The translations under genes were made by a program, and so were the position numbers. The notes beneath the pieces are model-generated. The model saw nothing but the letters and a program-made list of their open reading frames with translations, was not told the DNA's origin and made no database searches. Positions 26,510 to 34,853 of a DNA stretch of 64,000 nt are shown here, piece by piece. The DNA comes from Pseudomonas sp. IPO3778. GTDB lineage: Bacteria; Pseudomonadota; Gammaproteobacteria; Pseudomonadales; Pseudomonadaceae. The stretch lies in contig NZ_JACARC010000034.1 of NCBI RefSeq assembly GCF_013386825.1, positions 38,032 through 102,031 of the forward strand. The letters run 5' to 3'. The stretch's first letter is position 1. Every line of letters begins with the position of its first letter.

Positions 26510-28621
26510 TCAGCCGAGCGCTGCGCGCAGGTGCCAGTTGGCAATTTCATCGGCGGTCAACGGGGGTGCCACGTGCGGCCCCTGGATGAACTGGCACCCA
26601 TTGGCCTTGAGCCATTGCGCTTGCACCTGGGTCTCAACGCCCTCGGCGATCACCAGCAGGTCGAAATGCCGGCACAGCTCGATAATGCTCCGTGCCATCG
26701 CCGCATCCCGGGATGAACCTGGCAGGCGCGCCACCAGCTTGGGGTCGAGCTTGAGGGTGTCGAACTCCAGGTCCCGCAGGTGCGCCAGGGAGCAATGGCC
26801 CGCGCCGAAGTCGTCCAGGGCGATCCGCACCCCCGCCTGGCGCAACAGCTTGAGCTGCTTGGTGGACTCGTCCAGGTTGTGCATCAGGCTTTCTTCGCTG
26901 ATCTCCACTTCCAGTTGCCGGCCTTGCAGGGCATGTCGCTCCAGCACCTGCTGCAGTTGGCTGGCCAGGTTCGGCATATTGAACTGGCTGCTGCTCAAGC
27001 TCACGCTCAGCACCAACTCATCGCTGAGCCCCGCCTTCCACGCCTGCCGCTGCGCCGCCACCTGCTGGTAGATCCAGCTGCTCAACTGGCTGATCAACCG
27101 CGCCTCCTCCAGCAATGGCAAAAACAACCCAGGCGGCACATCGCCCACGCTCGGGTGCTGCCAACGCAGCAGCGCCTCGACGCCTCGCAGGTGGCCGTCG
27201 TGCAACGACACCTGCGGCTGGTACACCAGGGTGAAATCCTTGCTGTCGATGGCGCTGCGCACACTGTCTTCGAGCATCAGGCGCGAGCGGGCCCTGCCGT
27301 TCATTTCTTGATCGTAATAGCGATATTGCTGACGCCCGGCGCGCTTGGCTTCGTACATGGCCACGTCCGCCGCACGCAGCAGGCCGTTAAGGTCCGAGCC
27401 GCAGTCCGGGAACGTGGCGATGCCGATACTGACGCCGAGCATCACATCCAGGCCGTCGACCTGCTGACAGATCGACACCCGTTCGATCAGTTTTTCCGCA
27501 ATCTTGGCCGCCTGCTCCGGGAACTCCAGCTCCAGCAACGCGGTGAATTCATCCCCGCCCATGCGGCCGAGGATGTCGTAGGCGCGCAGGCACGCCTTCA
27601 ACTGCTCCGAGACCCAGCGCAATACCCGGTCACCGGCGTCGTGCCCCAGGGAATCATTGACCCGCTTGAACCCGTCCAGGTCCAGGTACAGCAGCACCAG
27701 CGACTGCTCGTTACGCTCGCTGCGCAACAGCACATTTTCCACCGCCTGGTGAAACCCGCGCCGGTTGAGCAGGCCGGTCAGCGGGTCCGTGACCGCCTGG
27801 TACTCCAACTGCTGATGCAGATGGCGCACCTCGGACATGTCCAGCACGGTGACCACCATGGCTTTCTGCTCGGCGGGCAACGGTGCACACGACATCGCCA
27901 CCGGCAGTTGCTGGCCGGGCGCGGTGCGCAGGATCGCGTCGTGCAGGCGCCAGGTTTCGCCGCGTTTGTAGCCTTCGTACAAGGCAGAGTCAGACCAGCC
28001 AGGCACATGGGGCTTCTGCAGAAAGCCGAGGAACTCCGCGCCCTGGATCTCGGCAACCGGCGCATTCAGCAGCCGTGAAATCGCCGGGTTGGCGTAGCTG
28101 ATCACGCCGTCTTCGCCCACCACCAGAATGCCTTCGGCGGCGTTGTCCAGCACCGACGCATTAAAGGCCCGGGCCGATTCCAGGTCATGACTCAGGCGTT
28201 GCAACGCACGGCGGTTGCGCTGGTGCTCCAGCAGGGCCTGGACCTTGGGCTTGAGAATATTGGGGTCGAAGGGTTTGAGCAGGTAGTCGATGGCGCCACT
28301 GGCATACCCCTCCAGCATCGCCGCCGGCGACTGGGCGTGGGCACTGAGAAAGATGATCGGGGTCAGTTGCGTGCGCTGGCTGCCCCGCATCAGCCGGGCC
28401 ACCTCGAACCCGTCCATGCCGGGCATCATCACATCCAGCAGCACCAGGTCGACGTCATGTTCGAGCAGCAACCCCAGGGCTTCAATCCCGGACGCCGCCG
28501 TCACTACCTGCCAGTCTTCACGCTGCAATAGCGCACGCATGCTGATCAGGTTTTCGGGATAGTCATCGACCACCAAAAGCACTGAGCAACCATCGCGGGG
28601 CTTGATTGGAGCGCATTCCAT
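26510..28621 (-). CDS. Response regulator with REC, PAS, GGDEF and EAL domains
   Basis: 703 residues. REC domain about 13-130 with acidic pair Asp19/Asp20, phospho-acceptor Asp63 and Lys116; PAS about 150-265; GGDEF domain with GGDEF at 355-359 and an inhibitory RxxD site at 346-349; EAL domain from about 455 with VEALLRW, LDDFGAGH and AEGVET. Both c-di-GMP synthesis and breakdown motifs look intact. No histidine kinase is adjacent, so the partner is elsewhere. The ATG at 28621 follows GGAAGAGAAG; the frame opens up to 28681. Confidence 0.9.
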   Translation of the reverse strand: MECAPIKPRDGCSVLLVVDDYPENLISMRALLQREDWQVVTAASGIEALGLLLEHDVDLVLLDVMMPGMDGFEVARLMRGSQRTQLTPIIFLSAHAQSPAAMLEGYASGAIDYLLKPFDPNILKPKVQALLEHQRNRRALQRLSHDLESARAFNASVLDNAAEGILVVGEDGVISYANPAISRLLNAPVAEIQGAEFLGFLQKPHVPGWSDSALYEGYKRGETWRLHDAILRTAPGQQLPVAMSCAPLPAEQKAMVVTVLDMSEVRHLHQQLEYQAVTDPLTGLLNRRGFHQAVENVLLRSERNEQSLVLLYLDLDGFKRVNDSLGHDAGDRVLRWVSEQLKACLRAYDILGRMGGDEFTALLELEFPEQAAKIAEKLIERVSICQQVDGLDVMLGVSIGIATFPDCGSDLNGLLRAADVAMYEAKRAGRQQYRYYDQEMNGRARSRLMLEDSVRSAIDSKDFTLVYQPQVSLHDGHLRGVEALLRWQHPSVGDVPPGLFLPLLEEARLISQLSSWIYQQVAAQRQAWKAGLSDELVLSVSLSSSQFNMPNLASQLQQVLERHALQGRQLEVEISEESLMHNLDESTKQLKLLRQAGVRIALDDFGAGHCSLAHLRDLEFDTLKLDPKLVARLPGSSRDAAMARSIIELCRHFDLLVIAEGVETQVQAQWLKANGCQFIQGPHVAPPLTADEIANWHLRAALG

Positions 28622-28929
28622 TGCTGCTTCTCTTCCGTTTGAGTCACTCCGGTCATTTTTGCGACAAAACCGGATAAACAATAAGGGGTCACTCTAGACC
28701 CGGATCCTCGAAAGCAGAAGCCATGACAGTGCCATCATCGCGCCAAAGTCCAGACAACCGACTAACGGTCAGTGTCTACAGCCCCCGATTTACGGGAAAC
28801 ATGGCTTTTTGACATTTGTTTGGCGCCAACAAACCGCCATAAAATCATTAACAATCCATTTCCAGCCACCTATAAAGAAAGTGCCCGCTCTCGAGCCGCA
28901 ACCTTCTCCCCCTGTTTAAGGCGCTTTCA
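28622..28929. promoter_or_regulatory. Divergent region before the alginate lyase gene
   Basis: 308 bases, no gene. A TTGACA at 28809-28814 and a palindrome TTGGCGCCAA at 28820-28829 (LacI-like in shape) lie 100-120 bases before the lyase start, followed by AT-rich TAAAATCATT. The -35/-10 spacing is not canonical, so I do not call a promoter. Confidence 0.4.
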
Positions 28930-29595
28930 ATGATTGATCTGTCCACCTGGAACCTGAGCATCCCCGTTGGCTCCCCGCCCTCGACCATCGACACCCCAAA
29001 ACTGCTCAGCGGGTTCAAGGACCAATACTTCCAGGCCGAAGGCAGCAGCGTGCAATTCTGGACCCCGGTCACCGGCACACGTACCGAAAACGCTGTTTAC
29101 CCCCGCAGCGAACTGCGGGAAACCTACGCCGATGGTCGCCTGCGCAACTGGCTGTACAGCGACGCCGATAACTTCCTGCGGGCCACCCTGGCGGTCAACC
29201 AGGTGCCGTCTTCCGGCAAGGTCGTGATCGGTCAAATCCACGCCTATGACAGCCAGAAACCGCTGATCAAGGTCGAGTACCAGTACAAGGAAAAAACCCA
29301 GACCGGCAACATCGTCGCCAAGGTGCGCATGCGCCCCGATGAAGATGAAGGCCGGGTGATTATCGTTGCCGAAAACGTACCGCTGGACCGCAACTTCACC
29401 TACGTCATCCACCTGAATAAAGCCGGCCTGTTGAGCGTCGACGCCGCCAGCGGGCAATGGAACGAACGCATTGGCGCGGCGTGGGGCAAACAGCCGCTGT
29501 ACTTCAAGGCCGGTGCCTACGTGCAGGACAACAGCGGCAACAGCAAGGAAGGCGCCCGGGTGACGTTTGCCAAGCTGGACATTGACCACGACTGA
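28930..29595 (+). CDS. Polysaccharide lyase family 7 (alginate lyase-like), no signal peptide
   Basis: 221 residues. All three PL7 signatures are present: RSELRE at 59-64, QIHA at 102-105 and YFKAGAYVQ at 191-199, carrying the Arg, His and Tyr used for beta-elimination of alginate. The protein begins MIDLSTWNLSIP without a signal peptide, so it is cytoplasmic or leaves by another route, like the intracellular PL7 (PA1167) of P. aeruginosa. No alginate biosynthesis genes are in the window. Confidence 0.88.
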   Translation: MIDLSTWNLSIPVGSPPSTIDTPKLLSGFKDQYFQAEGSSVQFWTPVTGTRTENAVYPRSELRETYADGRLRNWLYSDADNFLRATLAVNQVPSSGKVVIGQIHAYDSQKPLIKVEYQYKEKTQTGNIVAKVRMRPDEDEGRVIIVAENVPLDRNFTYVIHLNKAGLLSVDAASGQWNERIGAAWGKQPLYFKAGAYVQDNSGNSKEGARVTFAKLDIDHD

Positions 29596-29736
29596 CGCTG
29601 ATTCGCTTCAGCGACCGGTCCCACGACGCTTTAGGACAGAACCGCGACCCAGGGTCTCGACTTTCTTGTAGGACAATCCGAGTATGGCGCCGCGCACGCG
29701 CACTACCCCCTATAAGAAAGTCATGGAGACTGCCCA

Positions 29737-30966
29737 ATGCCCTTTTCCCGCACCCTGCTCGCCCTCTCCCTGGGCATGGCTCTGCTGCAAAACCCGGCCT
29801 TCGCCGCCCCGCCTCTCTCGATGGCCGACGGGGTGGCCCAGGTCAATATCCAGGACAGCAACGCCTGGGTTGAAATCAACAAGGTCGCCTTCGAAAACAA
29901 CATCCGCACCCTGCAAGCCAGCCTCGCCGACAAATCGAAAATCTGCGCCGTGCTCAAGGCGGATGCCTACGGCCACGGCATCGGCTTGCTGATGCCTTCG
30001 GTGATCAAACTGGGCGTGCCCTGTGTCGGCATCGCCAGCAACGAAGAAGCCCGCGTGGTCCGTGAAAGCGGCTTCAAGGGCCAACTGATCCGCGTACGCA
30101 CCGCCGCCCTGAGCGAGCTGGAAGCTGCGCTGCCGTATAACGTCGAAGAGCTGGTGGGCAACCTGGACTTCGCCGTGCGCGCCAGCCTGATCGCCGAAAA
30201 CCACGGCCGCCCGCTGGTCGTGCACCTGGGCCTGAATTCCAGCGGCATGAGCCGCAACGGCGTGGAAATGACCACCGCCCAAGGCCGCCGCGACGCCGTA
30301 GCCATTACCAAGGTGCCGAACCTGCAGGTGACGGCGATCATGACCCACTTCGCCGTCGAAGACGCCGCCGACGTGCGCACCGGGCTCAAGGCATTCAATG
30401 AACAGGCCAACTGGCTGATCAACGTCGCCCAACTCGACCGCAACAAAATCACCCTGCACGCGGCCAACTCCTTCGCCACCCTGGAAGTGCCCGAGTCGCG
30501 GCTGGACATGGTTCGTCCGGGCGGCCTGCTGTTTGGCGATACCGTGCCCTCGTTCACCGAGTACAAACGGGTGATGCAATTCAAATCCCACGTGGCGTCG
30601 GTCAACAGCTATCCGAAGGGCAACACCGTGGGCTACGACCGCACCTACACCCTGGGGCGGGATTCGAAACTGGCAAACATCACCGTCGGCTATTCCGACG
30701 GCTACCGCCGGGCGTTCACCAACAAGGGCGTGGTGCTGATCAACGGCCATCGCGTGCCGGTGGTGGGTAAGGTGTCGATGAACACGTTGATGGTGGATGT
30801 CACCGACGTGCCAACCGTGAAGAGCGGCGATGAGGTGGTGTTGTTCGGCAAACAGGGCGCGGTGGAGACCAGCCAGGCGGAGGTTGAAGACATCAACGGG
30901 GCGTTGCTGGCGGATCTGTATACGGTGTGGGGTAACTCGAATCCGAAGGTGCTGGTGGAGAACTAA
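29737..30966 (+). CDS. alr: Periplasmic broad-specificity amino-acid racemase
   Basis: 409 residues with a signal peptide cleaved after about residue 23 (PAFA before APP). The PLP lysine is Lys74 (AVLKADAYGHG) and the second catalytic base Tyr300 (NTVGYDRTY). Length, signal peptide and sequence fit the broad-specificity racemase of P. putida (Alr/Bar type), which acts on Lys, Arg, Met and others and makes D-amino acids in the periplasm, rather than the cytoplasmic alanine racemases. Confidence 0.88.
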   Translation: MPFSRTLLALSLGMALLQNPAFAAPPLSMADGVAQVNIQDSNAWVEINKVAFENNIRTLQASLADKSKICAVLKADAYGHGIGLLMPSVIKLGVPCVGIASNEEARVVRESGFKGQLIRVRTAALSELEAALPYNVEELVGNLDFAVRASLIAENHGRPLVVHLGLNSSGMSRNGVEMTTAQGRRDAVAITKVPNLQVTAIMTHFAVEDAADVRTGLKAFNEQANWLINVAQLDRNKITLHAANSFATLEVPESRLDMVRPGGLLFGDTVPSFTEYKRVMQFKSHVASVNSYPKGNTVGYDRTYTLGRDSKLANITVGYSDGYRRAFTNKGVVLINGHRVPVVGKVSMNTLMVDVTDVPTVKSGDEVVLFGKQGAVETSQAEVEDINGALLADLYTVWGNSNPKVLVEN

Positions 30967-31050
30967 GTCTCCTCACGTCTCGTAGGCACTGTCCTATGGA
31001 CCCAAGGATCATTCGGTGATTAACACAATCGTTTAAACAACACTTATCCC

Positions 31051-31143
31051 TGTGGGAGCCGGGCTTGCCCGCGATGGCGGTGTATCAGTCACAGAATAAG
31101 TTGGCTGACCCACCGCCATCGCGGGCAAGCCCAGCTCCCACAG
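31051..31143. repeat. REP pair
   Basis: TGTGGGAGCCGGGCTTGCCC and its near-complement with inner arms GGCGGTG/CACCGCC, after the racemase gene. Confidence 0.87.
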
Positions 31144-31165
31144 GGGCTTTGTGTCCTACAGGGCC

Positions 31166-31195
31166 GTTGCGGTGAATCGGAGCGCCGCTTATAGT
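31166..31195 (+). promoter_or_regulatory. Candidate sigma-70 promoter of the DUF3077 leader
   Basis: TTGCGG (31166-31171) and TATAGT (31190-31195) are 18 bases apart. Transcription would begin near 31202, exactly where the first leader hairpin starts. Confidence 0.5.
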
Positions 31196-31201
31196 TCGCC
31201 C

Positions 31202-31436
31202 CGTCGCCGGCATTGAACGGCGATAGGGTTTCGCAGCCCTACAGAGTTAATACCGTACCCGTCAAAATACGACATAGGCAGTCCTGCCAATGCTCGGCTT
31301 TTTATGGCGGTTGTACGTGGGAGACCTTCGGGTCTGCCGGGTCTTAACTCCTCGGTCTGCGAACCCGCGTACAGCTGCCACCCTATTTGTTTCGCAGCAA
31401 ACGGTGGCCAATTTTCTTTTGAGTTAAGGATTTGCC
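31202..31436 (+). promoter_or_regulatory. Structured leader RNA of the DUF3077 gene
   Basis: A 235-base leader with closely packed hairpins: TCGCCG/CGGCGA (31204-31223), TAGGG/CCCTA (31224-31241), GGCA/TGCC (31277-31288), then a three-way junction. The outer helix has 13 pairs (31305-31317 with 31368-31380, two G-U); inside it are AGACC-TTCG-GGTCT (31322-31335) and CGGGT/ACCCG (31338-31367). A competing hairpin GCCACC (31377-31382) with GGTGGC (31403-31408), extended by GTTT/AAAC, would break the outer helix and is followed by ATTTTCTTTT, like a terminator. The ribosome site AAGGA is at 31426-31430. I recall similar leaders before other DUF3077/DUF6124 genes of Pseudomonas but cannot verify this here. 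Confidence 0.65.
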
Positions 31437-31730
31437 ATGAAGCCACAACTCCCACCCCGCCGTTTCACCCCTTGCACCGAAACAGCCACCGAATACCCCG
31501 TGCTATTGATCGACAGCGATGCACCACTCACGGACCTGCACGCCTGCCTGCGTGAACGCCTCAACGCCGCCCTCGAACACCTCAACCTGATGGCCTGCTC
31601 CAGCCTGCCCGATTTTGCGGAGCGTGACCTGAACCACGTAGCCAACACCGCCCGCATCCTGGTGCAGGACGTAAGCGACGTATTCCGCGTCATCGAATAC
31701 CGCGGCTTCGACACCCCCGCAGCCGCCTGA
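31437..31730 (+). CDS. DUF3077 family small protein
   Basis: 97 residues, acidic, helical C-terminal half (LRERLNAALEHLNLMACSS, then DLNHVANTARILVQDVSDVF), the pattern of the Pseudomonas-restricted DUF3077 proteins. Function unknown. No signal peptide or membrane segment. It follows the long structured leader at 31202-31436 and ends at a strong bidirectional terminator shared with fba. Confidence 0.8.
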   Translation: MKPQLPPRRFTPCTETATEYPVLLIDSDAPLTDLHACLRERLNAALEHLNLMACSSLPDFAERDLNHVANTARILVQDVSDVFRVIEYRGFDTPAAA

Positions 31731-31745
31731 TCAAATTTCAGCCAC

Positions 31746-31774
31746 AAAAAAGCCCGCATCACTGCGGGCTTTTT
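31746..31774. terminator. Bidirectional terminator between DUF3077 gene and fba
   Basis: AAAAAAGCCCGC, loop ATCACT, GCGGGCTTTTT. A and T runs on both sides let it end transcripts from either strand. Confidence 0.92.
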
Positions 31775-31790
31775 CATGAACGTGTAGGGC

Positions 31791-32855
31791 TTAGTTGACC
31801 TTGGCGTTCAACTCACCTTTCAGGTAACGCTGGTACATCGCTTCCAACGAGATCGGCTTGATCTTCGAAGCGTTGCCCGCCGTACCGAAGGCTTCGTAAC
31901 GCGCGATGCACACGTCACGCATGGCAGTCACGGTAGCGCCGAAGAATTTACGTGGGTCGAACTCGCTCGGGTTGGTGGCCATCAGGCGACGCATCGCACC
32001 GGTGGAGGCCAGGCGCAGGTCGGTGTCGATGTTGACCTTGCGCACGCCGTACTTGATGCCTTCAACGATTTCTTCAACCGGCACGCCGTAGGTTTCTTTG
32101 ATGTCGCCGCCGTACTGGTTGATGATCGCCAGCCACTCTTGCGGTACCGAGGAAGAACCGTGCATCACAAGGTGGGTGTTAGGGATGCGCTTGTGGATTT
32201 CCTTGATGCGGTCGATGGCCAGCACGTCGCCGGTAGGCGGCTTGGTGAACTTGTAGGCGCCGTGGCTGGTGCCGATGGCGATAGCCAAGGCGTCAACCTG
32301 GGTCTTTTTCACGAAGTCGGCGGCTTCTTCCGGATCGGTCAGCATTTGGCTGTGATCCAGTACGCCTTCGGCGCCGATGCCGTCTTCTTCACCAGCCATG
32401 CCGGTTTCCAGGGAACCCAGGCAACCCAGCTCGCCTTCAACCGAAACGCCGCAGGCGTGAGCCATGGCCACGGTTTGCTGGGTGACGCGTACGTTGTATT
32501 CGTAGTCGGTCGGGGTCTTGCCGTCTTCGCCCAGGGAACCGTCCATCATCACCGAGCTGAAGCCCAGCTGGATGGAACGCTGGCACACGTCAGGGCTGGT
32601 GCCGTGGTCCTGGTGCATGCACACCGGGATGTGCGGGAATTCTTCGATCGCGGCGAGGATCAGGTGACGCAGGAACGGAGCACCGGCGTATTTGCGCGCA
32701 CCGGCCGAAGCCTGGACGATCACTGGAGAGTCAGTCTTGTCAGCGGCTTCCATGATGGCGCGCATCTGCTCAAGGTTGTTGACGTTGAAGGCTGGAACGC
32801 CATAGCCGAATTCGGCTGCGTGGTCCAACATCTGGCGCATGCTGATAAGTGCCAT
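31791..32855 (-). CDS. fba: Fructose-1,6-bisphosphate aldolase, class II
   Basis: 354 residues, zinc-dependent cleavage of fructose-1,6-bisphosphate in glycolysis/gluconeogenesis. Zinc-binding histidines occur in VCMHQDHGTS and LVMHGSSSVP; YGVPVEEIVEGIKYGVRKVN is the Calvin-type class II signature. It lies in the order fba, two small lipoproteins, pgk, epd, tkt, which as far as I recall is the arrangement of P. aeruginosa PA0555-PA0548. Confidence 0.95.
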   Translation of the reverse strand: MALISMRQMLDHAAEFGYGVPAFNVNNLEQMRAIMEAADKTDSPVIVQASAGARKYAGAPFLRHLILAAIEEFPHIPVCMHQDHGTSPDVCQRSIQLGFSSVMMDGSLGEDGKTPTDYEYNVRVTQQTVAMAHACGVSVEGELGCLGSLETGMAGEEDGIGAEGVLDHSQMLTDPEEAADFVKKTQVDALAIAIGTSHGAYKFTKPPTGDVLAIDRIKEIHKRIPNTHLVMHGSSSVPQEWLAIINQYGGDIKETYGVPVEEIVEGIKYGVRKVNIDTDLRLASTGAMRRLMATNPSEFDPRKFFGATVTAMRDVCIARYEAFGTAGNASKIKPISLEAMYQRYLKGELNAKVN

Positions 32856-33000
32856 TGTGAGTCTCTCTCCCGGTCGAGGGTCGTTAATCGTGCAAGCCTG
32901 CCGTAGCGGCGGCTGCTATTCAAGTTATTGAAGGTCAGGCTTTCAATGCCTGCCCTGCTTAATCGTTAAACCAATGTTTCGGTGCGGCTGATGGCCCCTT

Positions 33001-33022
33001 CGCAGGCAAGCCAGCTCCTACA
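33001..33022. repeat. Single REP half-site
   Basis: CGCAGGCAAGCCAGCTCCTA without a partner. It overlaps the 3' end of the MliC-like gene, whose TAG stop codon is the TAG of the REP motif TGTAGGAG. Confidence 0.75.
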
Positions 33023-33353
33023 TCGCTTTACAGCCGCGCCCGATCAAATCATCGGTGGCAACCCAGTAAACCAGGCCTTCCTCACCTTTTGTGTGAAACG
33101 CCAACTGGCCGTCGCTGTATTGCACGCCCGAGGCTGCGACTTCCTGCTTGAGGCGATAAACCTGGTCCGAACCACCCAGGCGTACATCCACCTGGGTGTG
33201 GGCCTGGTCGGCAAAGCGCCAGTTGACTTGCGCCTGGCTGTCACACGTCCAGGTGGTCCATTTGTCTACGGGCTCAGCCTGCTTGTTGAACATGTTCAGG
33301 TGGGTGCATCCGGCCAATAAAGCCAGTGCTGCCAGGGCGAAAACGCCTTTCAT
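33018..33353 (-). CDS. MliC-like lipoprotein (lysozyme-inhibitor fold)
   Basis: 111 residues. Signal peptide with lipobox ALLAGC, so it is lipid-anchored. The C-terminal half (SGVQYSDGQLAFHTKGEEGLVYW, two cysteines in TCDS and RGCK) matches the MliC domain that inhibits C-type lysozymes, though the family call is by pattern only. The ATG at 33353 follows GAGGATT; a TTG six bases earlier is possible. Its stop codon lies inside a REP half-site. Confidence 0.72.
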   Translation of the reverse strand: MKGVFALAALALLAGCTHLNMFNKQAEPVDKWTTWTCDSQAQVNWRFADQAHTQVDVRLGGSDQVYRLKQEVAASGVQYSDGQLAFHTKGEEGLVYWVATDDLIGRGCKAM

Positions 33354-33413
33354 TGCCAATCCTCAAGCGGCGACCTGCGGCCACCGCTGCTGTCGGTTAT
33401 TGAATCAGACCCG

Positions 33414-33641
33414 TCAAGGGCAACCCTGTTCCTGACCTTTGGGCGGGGAATCGTATTTCTCCAACCCGTCGGGCCCGATGCGCTTGTTGATCACCGGCAT
33501 GGTTTCGGCTTGCCAGTCGGCCTGGTAGCAGCTCTTTCGCGGCGCAGCCCCGGCCTTTTCAGGCTCGGGCGCCGCTTTGGGGGGGCTGCCGCAGCCGGCC
33601 AACAGGCCCGCTGCGATCACCAGTGCCAACGACTTGATCAT
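33414..33641 (-). CDS. Small putative lipoprotein
   Basis: 75 residues with a lipobox (GLLAGCGSPP), a proline/alanine-rich linker and two further cysteines (KSCYQ, EQGCP). I do not recognise a domain. It sits between pgk and the MliC-like gene in the same direction, after the ribosome site AAGGAG, so it may be co-transcribed with pgk. Confidence 0.72.
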   Translation of the reverse strand: MIKSLALVIAAGLLAGCGSPPKAAPEPEKAGAAPRKSCYQADWQAETMPVINKRIGPDGLEKYDSPPKGQEQGCP

Positions 33642-33670
33642 CGGAATGCTCCTTTTCCTCAGCAAGTGCC

Positions 33671-34834
33671 TCAGCCCTTCGCCCGGCTTTCCAGCACTTC
33701 AACGGCCGGCAGTACCTTGCCTTCGACGAATTCGAGGAATGCACCGCCACCGGTAGAAATGTAGGAGATCTGGTCAGCAACGCCATATTTATCGATGGCC
33801 GCCAGGGTGTCACCACCGCCGGCAATGGAGAACGCCGAGCTTTCAGCGATGGCGTGAGCCAGCACTTTGGTGCCGTTGCCGAACTGGTCGAACTCGAACA
33901 CGCCCACCGGACCGTTCCACAGGATGGTCCGGGACGATTTCAGCAGTTCAGCGAAGTTGGCTGCCGTTTGCGGGCCGATATCCAGGATCATGTCGTCGGC
34001 GGCCACGTCAGCGATCAGCTTGACGGTGGCTTCGGCGCTTTCGGCGAACTCTTTGGCGACGACCACGTCCACTGGCAGCGGCACGCTGACCTTGGCGGCG
34101 ATGGCGCGGGCGGTGTCCAGCAGGTCCGGCTCGTACAGCGACTTGCCCACCGGGTGGCCGGCAGCGGCCAGGAAGGTGTTGGCAATGCCGCCGCCGACGA
34201 TCAGCTGGTTGCAGATCTGGCTCAGGCTGTTCAATACGTCGAGCTTGGTGGACACCTTGGAGCCGGCAACGATGGCCGCCATCGGTTGGGCCGGAGCGCC
34301 CAGGGCCTTGCCCAGTGCGTCCAGTTCAGCCGCCAGCAACGGGCCAGCCGCCGCAACCTTGGCAAACTTGGCCACGCCGTGGGTCGAACCTTCGGCGCGG
34401 TGAGCGGTGCCGAAGGCGTCCATCACGAACACGTCGCACAGGGCGGCGTATTGCTGGGCCAGTTCGTCGCTGTTCTTTTTCTCGCCCTTGTTGAAGCGTA
34501 CGTTTTCGAACAGCACGATGTCGCCGGCCTTCACGTCCACGCCGTTCAGGTAGTCGGCCACCAGCGGCACGTCGCGGCCCAGGGCCTTGCTCAGGTACTC
34601 GGCCACAGGCTTGAGGCTGTTTTCGGCCGAGAACTCACCTTCGGTCGGGCGACCCAGGTGGGAGCAGACCATCACGGCCGCGCCTTTTTCCAGGGCCAGC
34701 TTGATGGTCGGCAGCGAGGCCAGGATTCGCGCATCGCTGGTGACAACACCGTCCTTGACTGGGACGTTGAGGTCTTCGCGGATCAGTACGCGCTTACCTT
34801 GCAGATCGAGGTCGGTCATCTTCAACACGGTCAT
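33671..34834 (-). CDS. pgk: Phosphoglycerate kinase
   Basis: 387 residues; transfers phosphate from 1,3-bisphosphoglycerate to ADP. Substrate motifs REDLNVPVKDG and CSHLGRPTEG and the nucleotide loop GGGDTLAAID are intact. The ATG at 34834 follows AGGAATTG; upstream extension to 34915 would run back into epd. It lies 19 bases after epd. Confidence 0.95.
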   Translation of the reverse strand: MTVLKMTDLDLQGKRVLIREDLNVPVKDGVVTSDARILASLPTIKLALEKGAAVMVCSHLGRPTEGEFSAENSLKPVAEYLSKALGRDVPLVADYLNGVDVKAGDIVLFENVRFNKGEKKNSDELAQQYAALCDVFVMDAFGTAHRAEGSTHGVAKFAKVAAAGPLLAAELDALGKALGAPAQPMAAIVAGSKVSTKLDVLNSLSQICNQLIVGGGIANTFLAAAGHPVGKSLYEPDLLDTARAIAAKVSVPLPVDVVVAKEFAESAEATVKLIADVAADDMILDIGPQTAANFAELLKSSRTILWNGPVGVFEFDQFGNGTKVLAHAIAESSAFSIAGGGDTLAAIDKYGVADQISYISTGGGAFLEFVEGKVLPAVEVLESRAKG

Positions 34835-34853
34835 GGGTGGCAATTCCTGAGAG

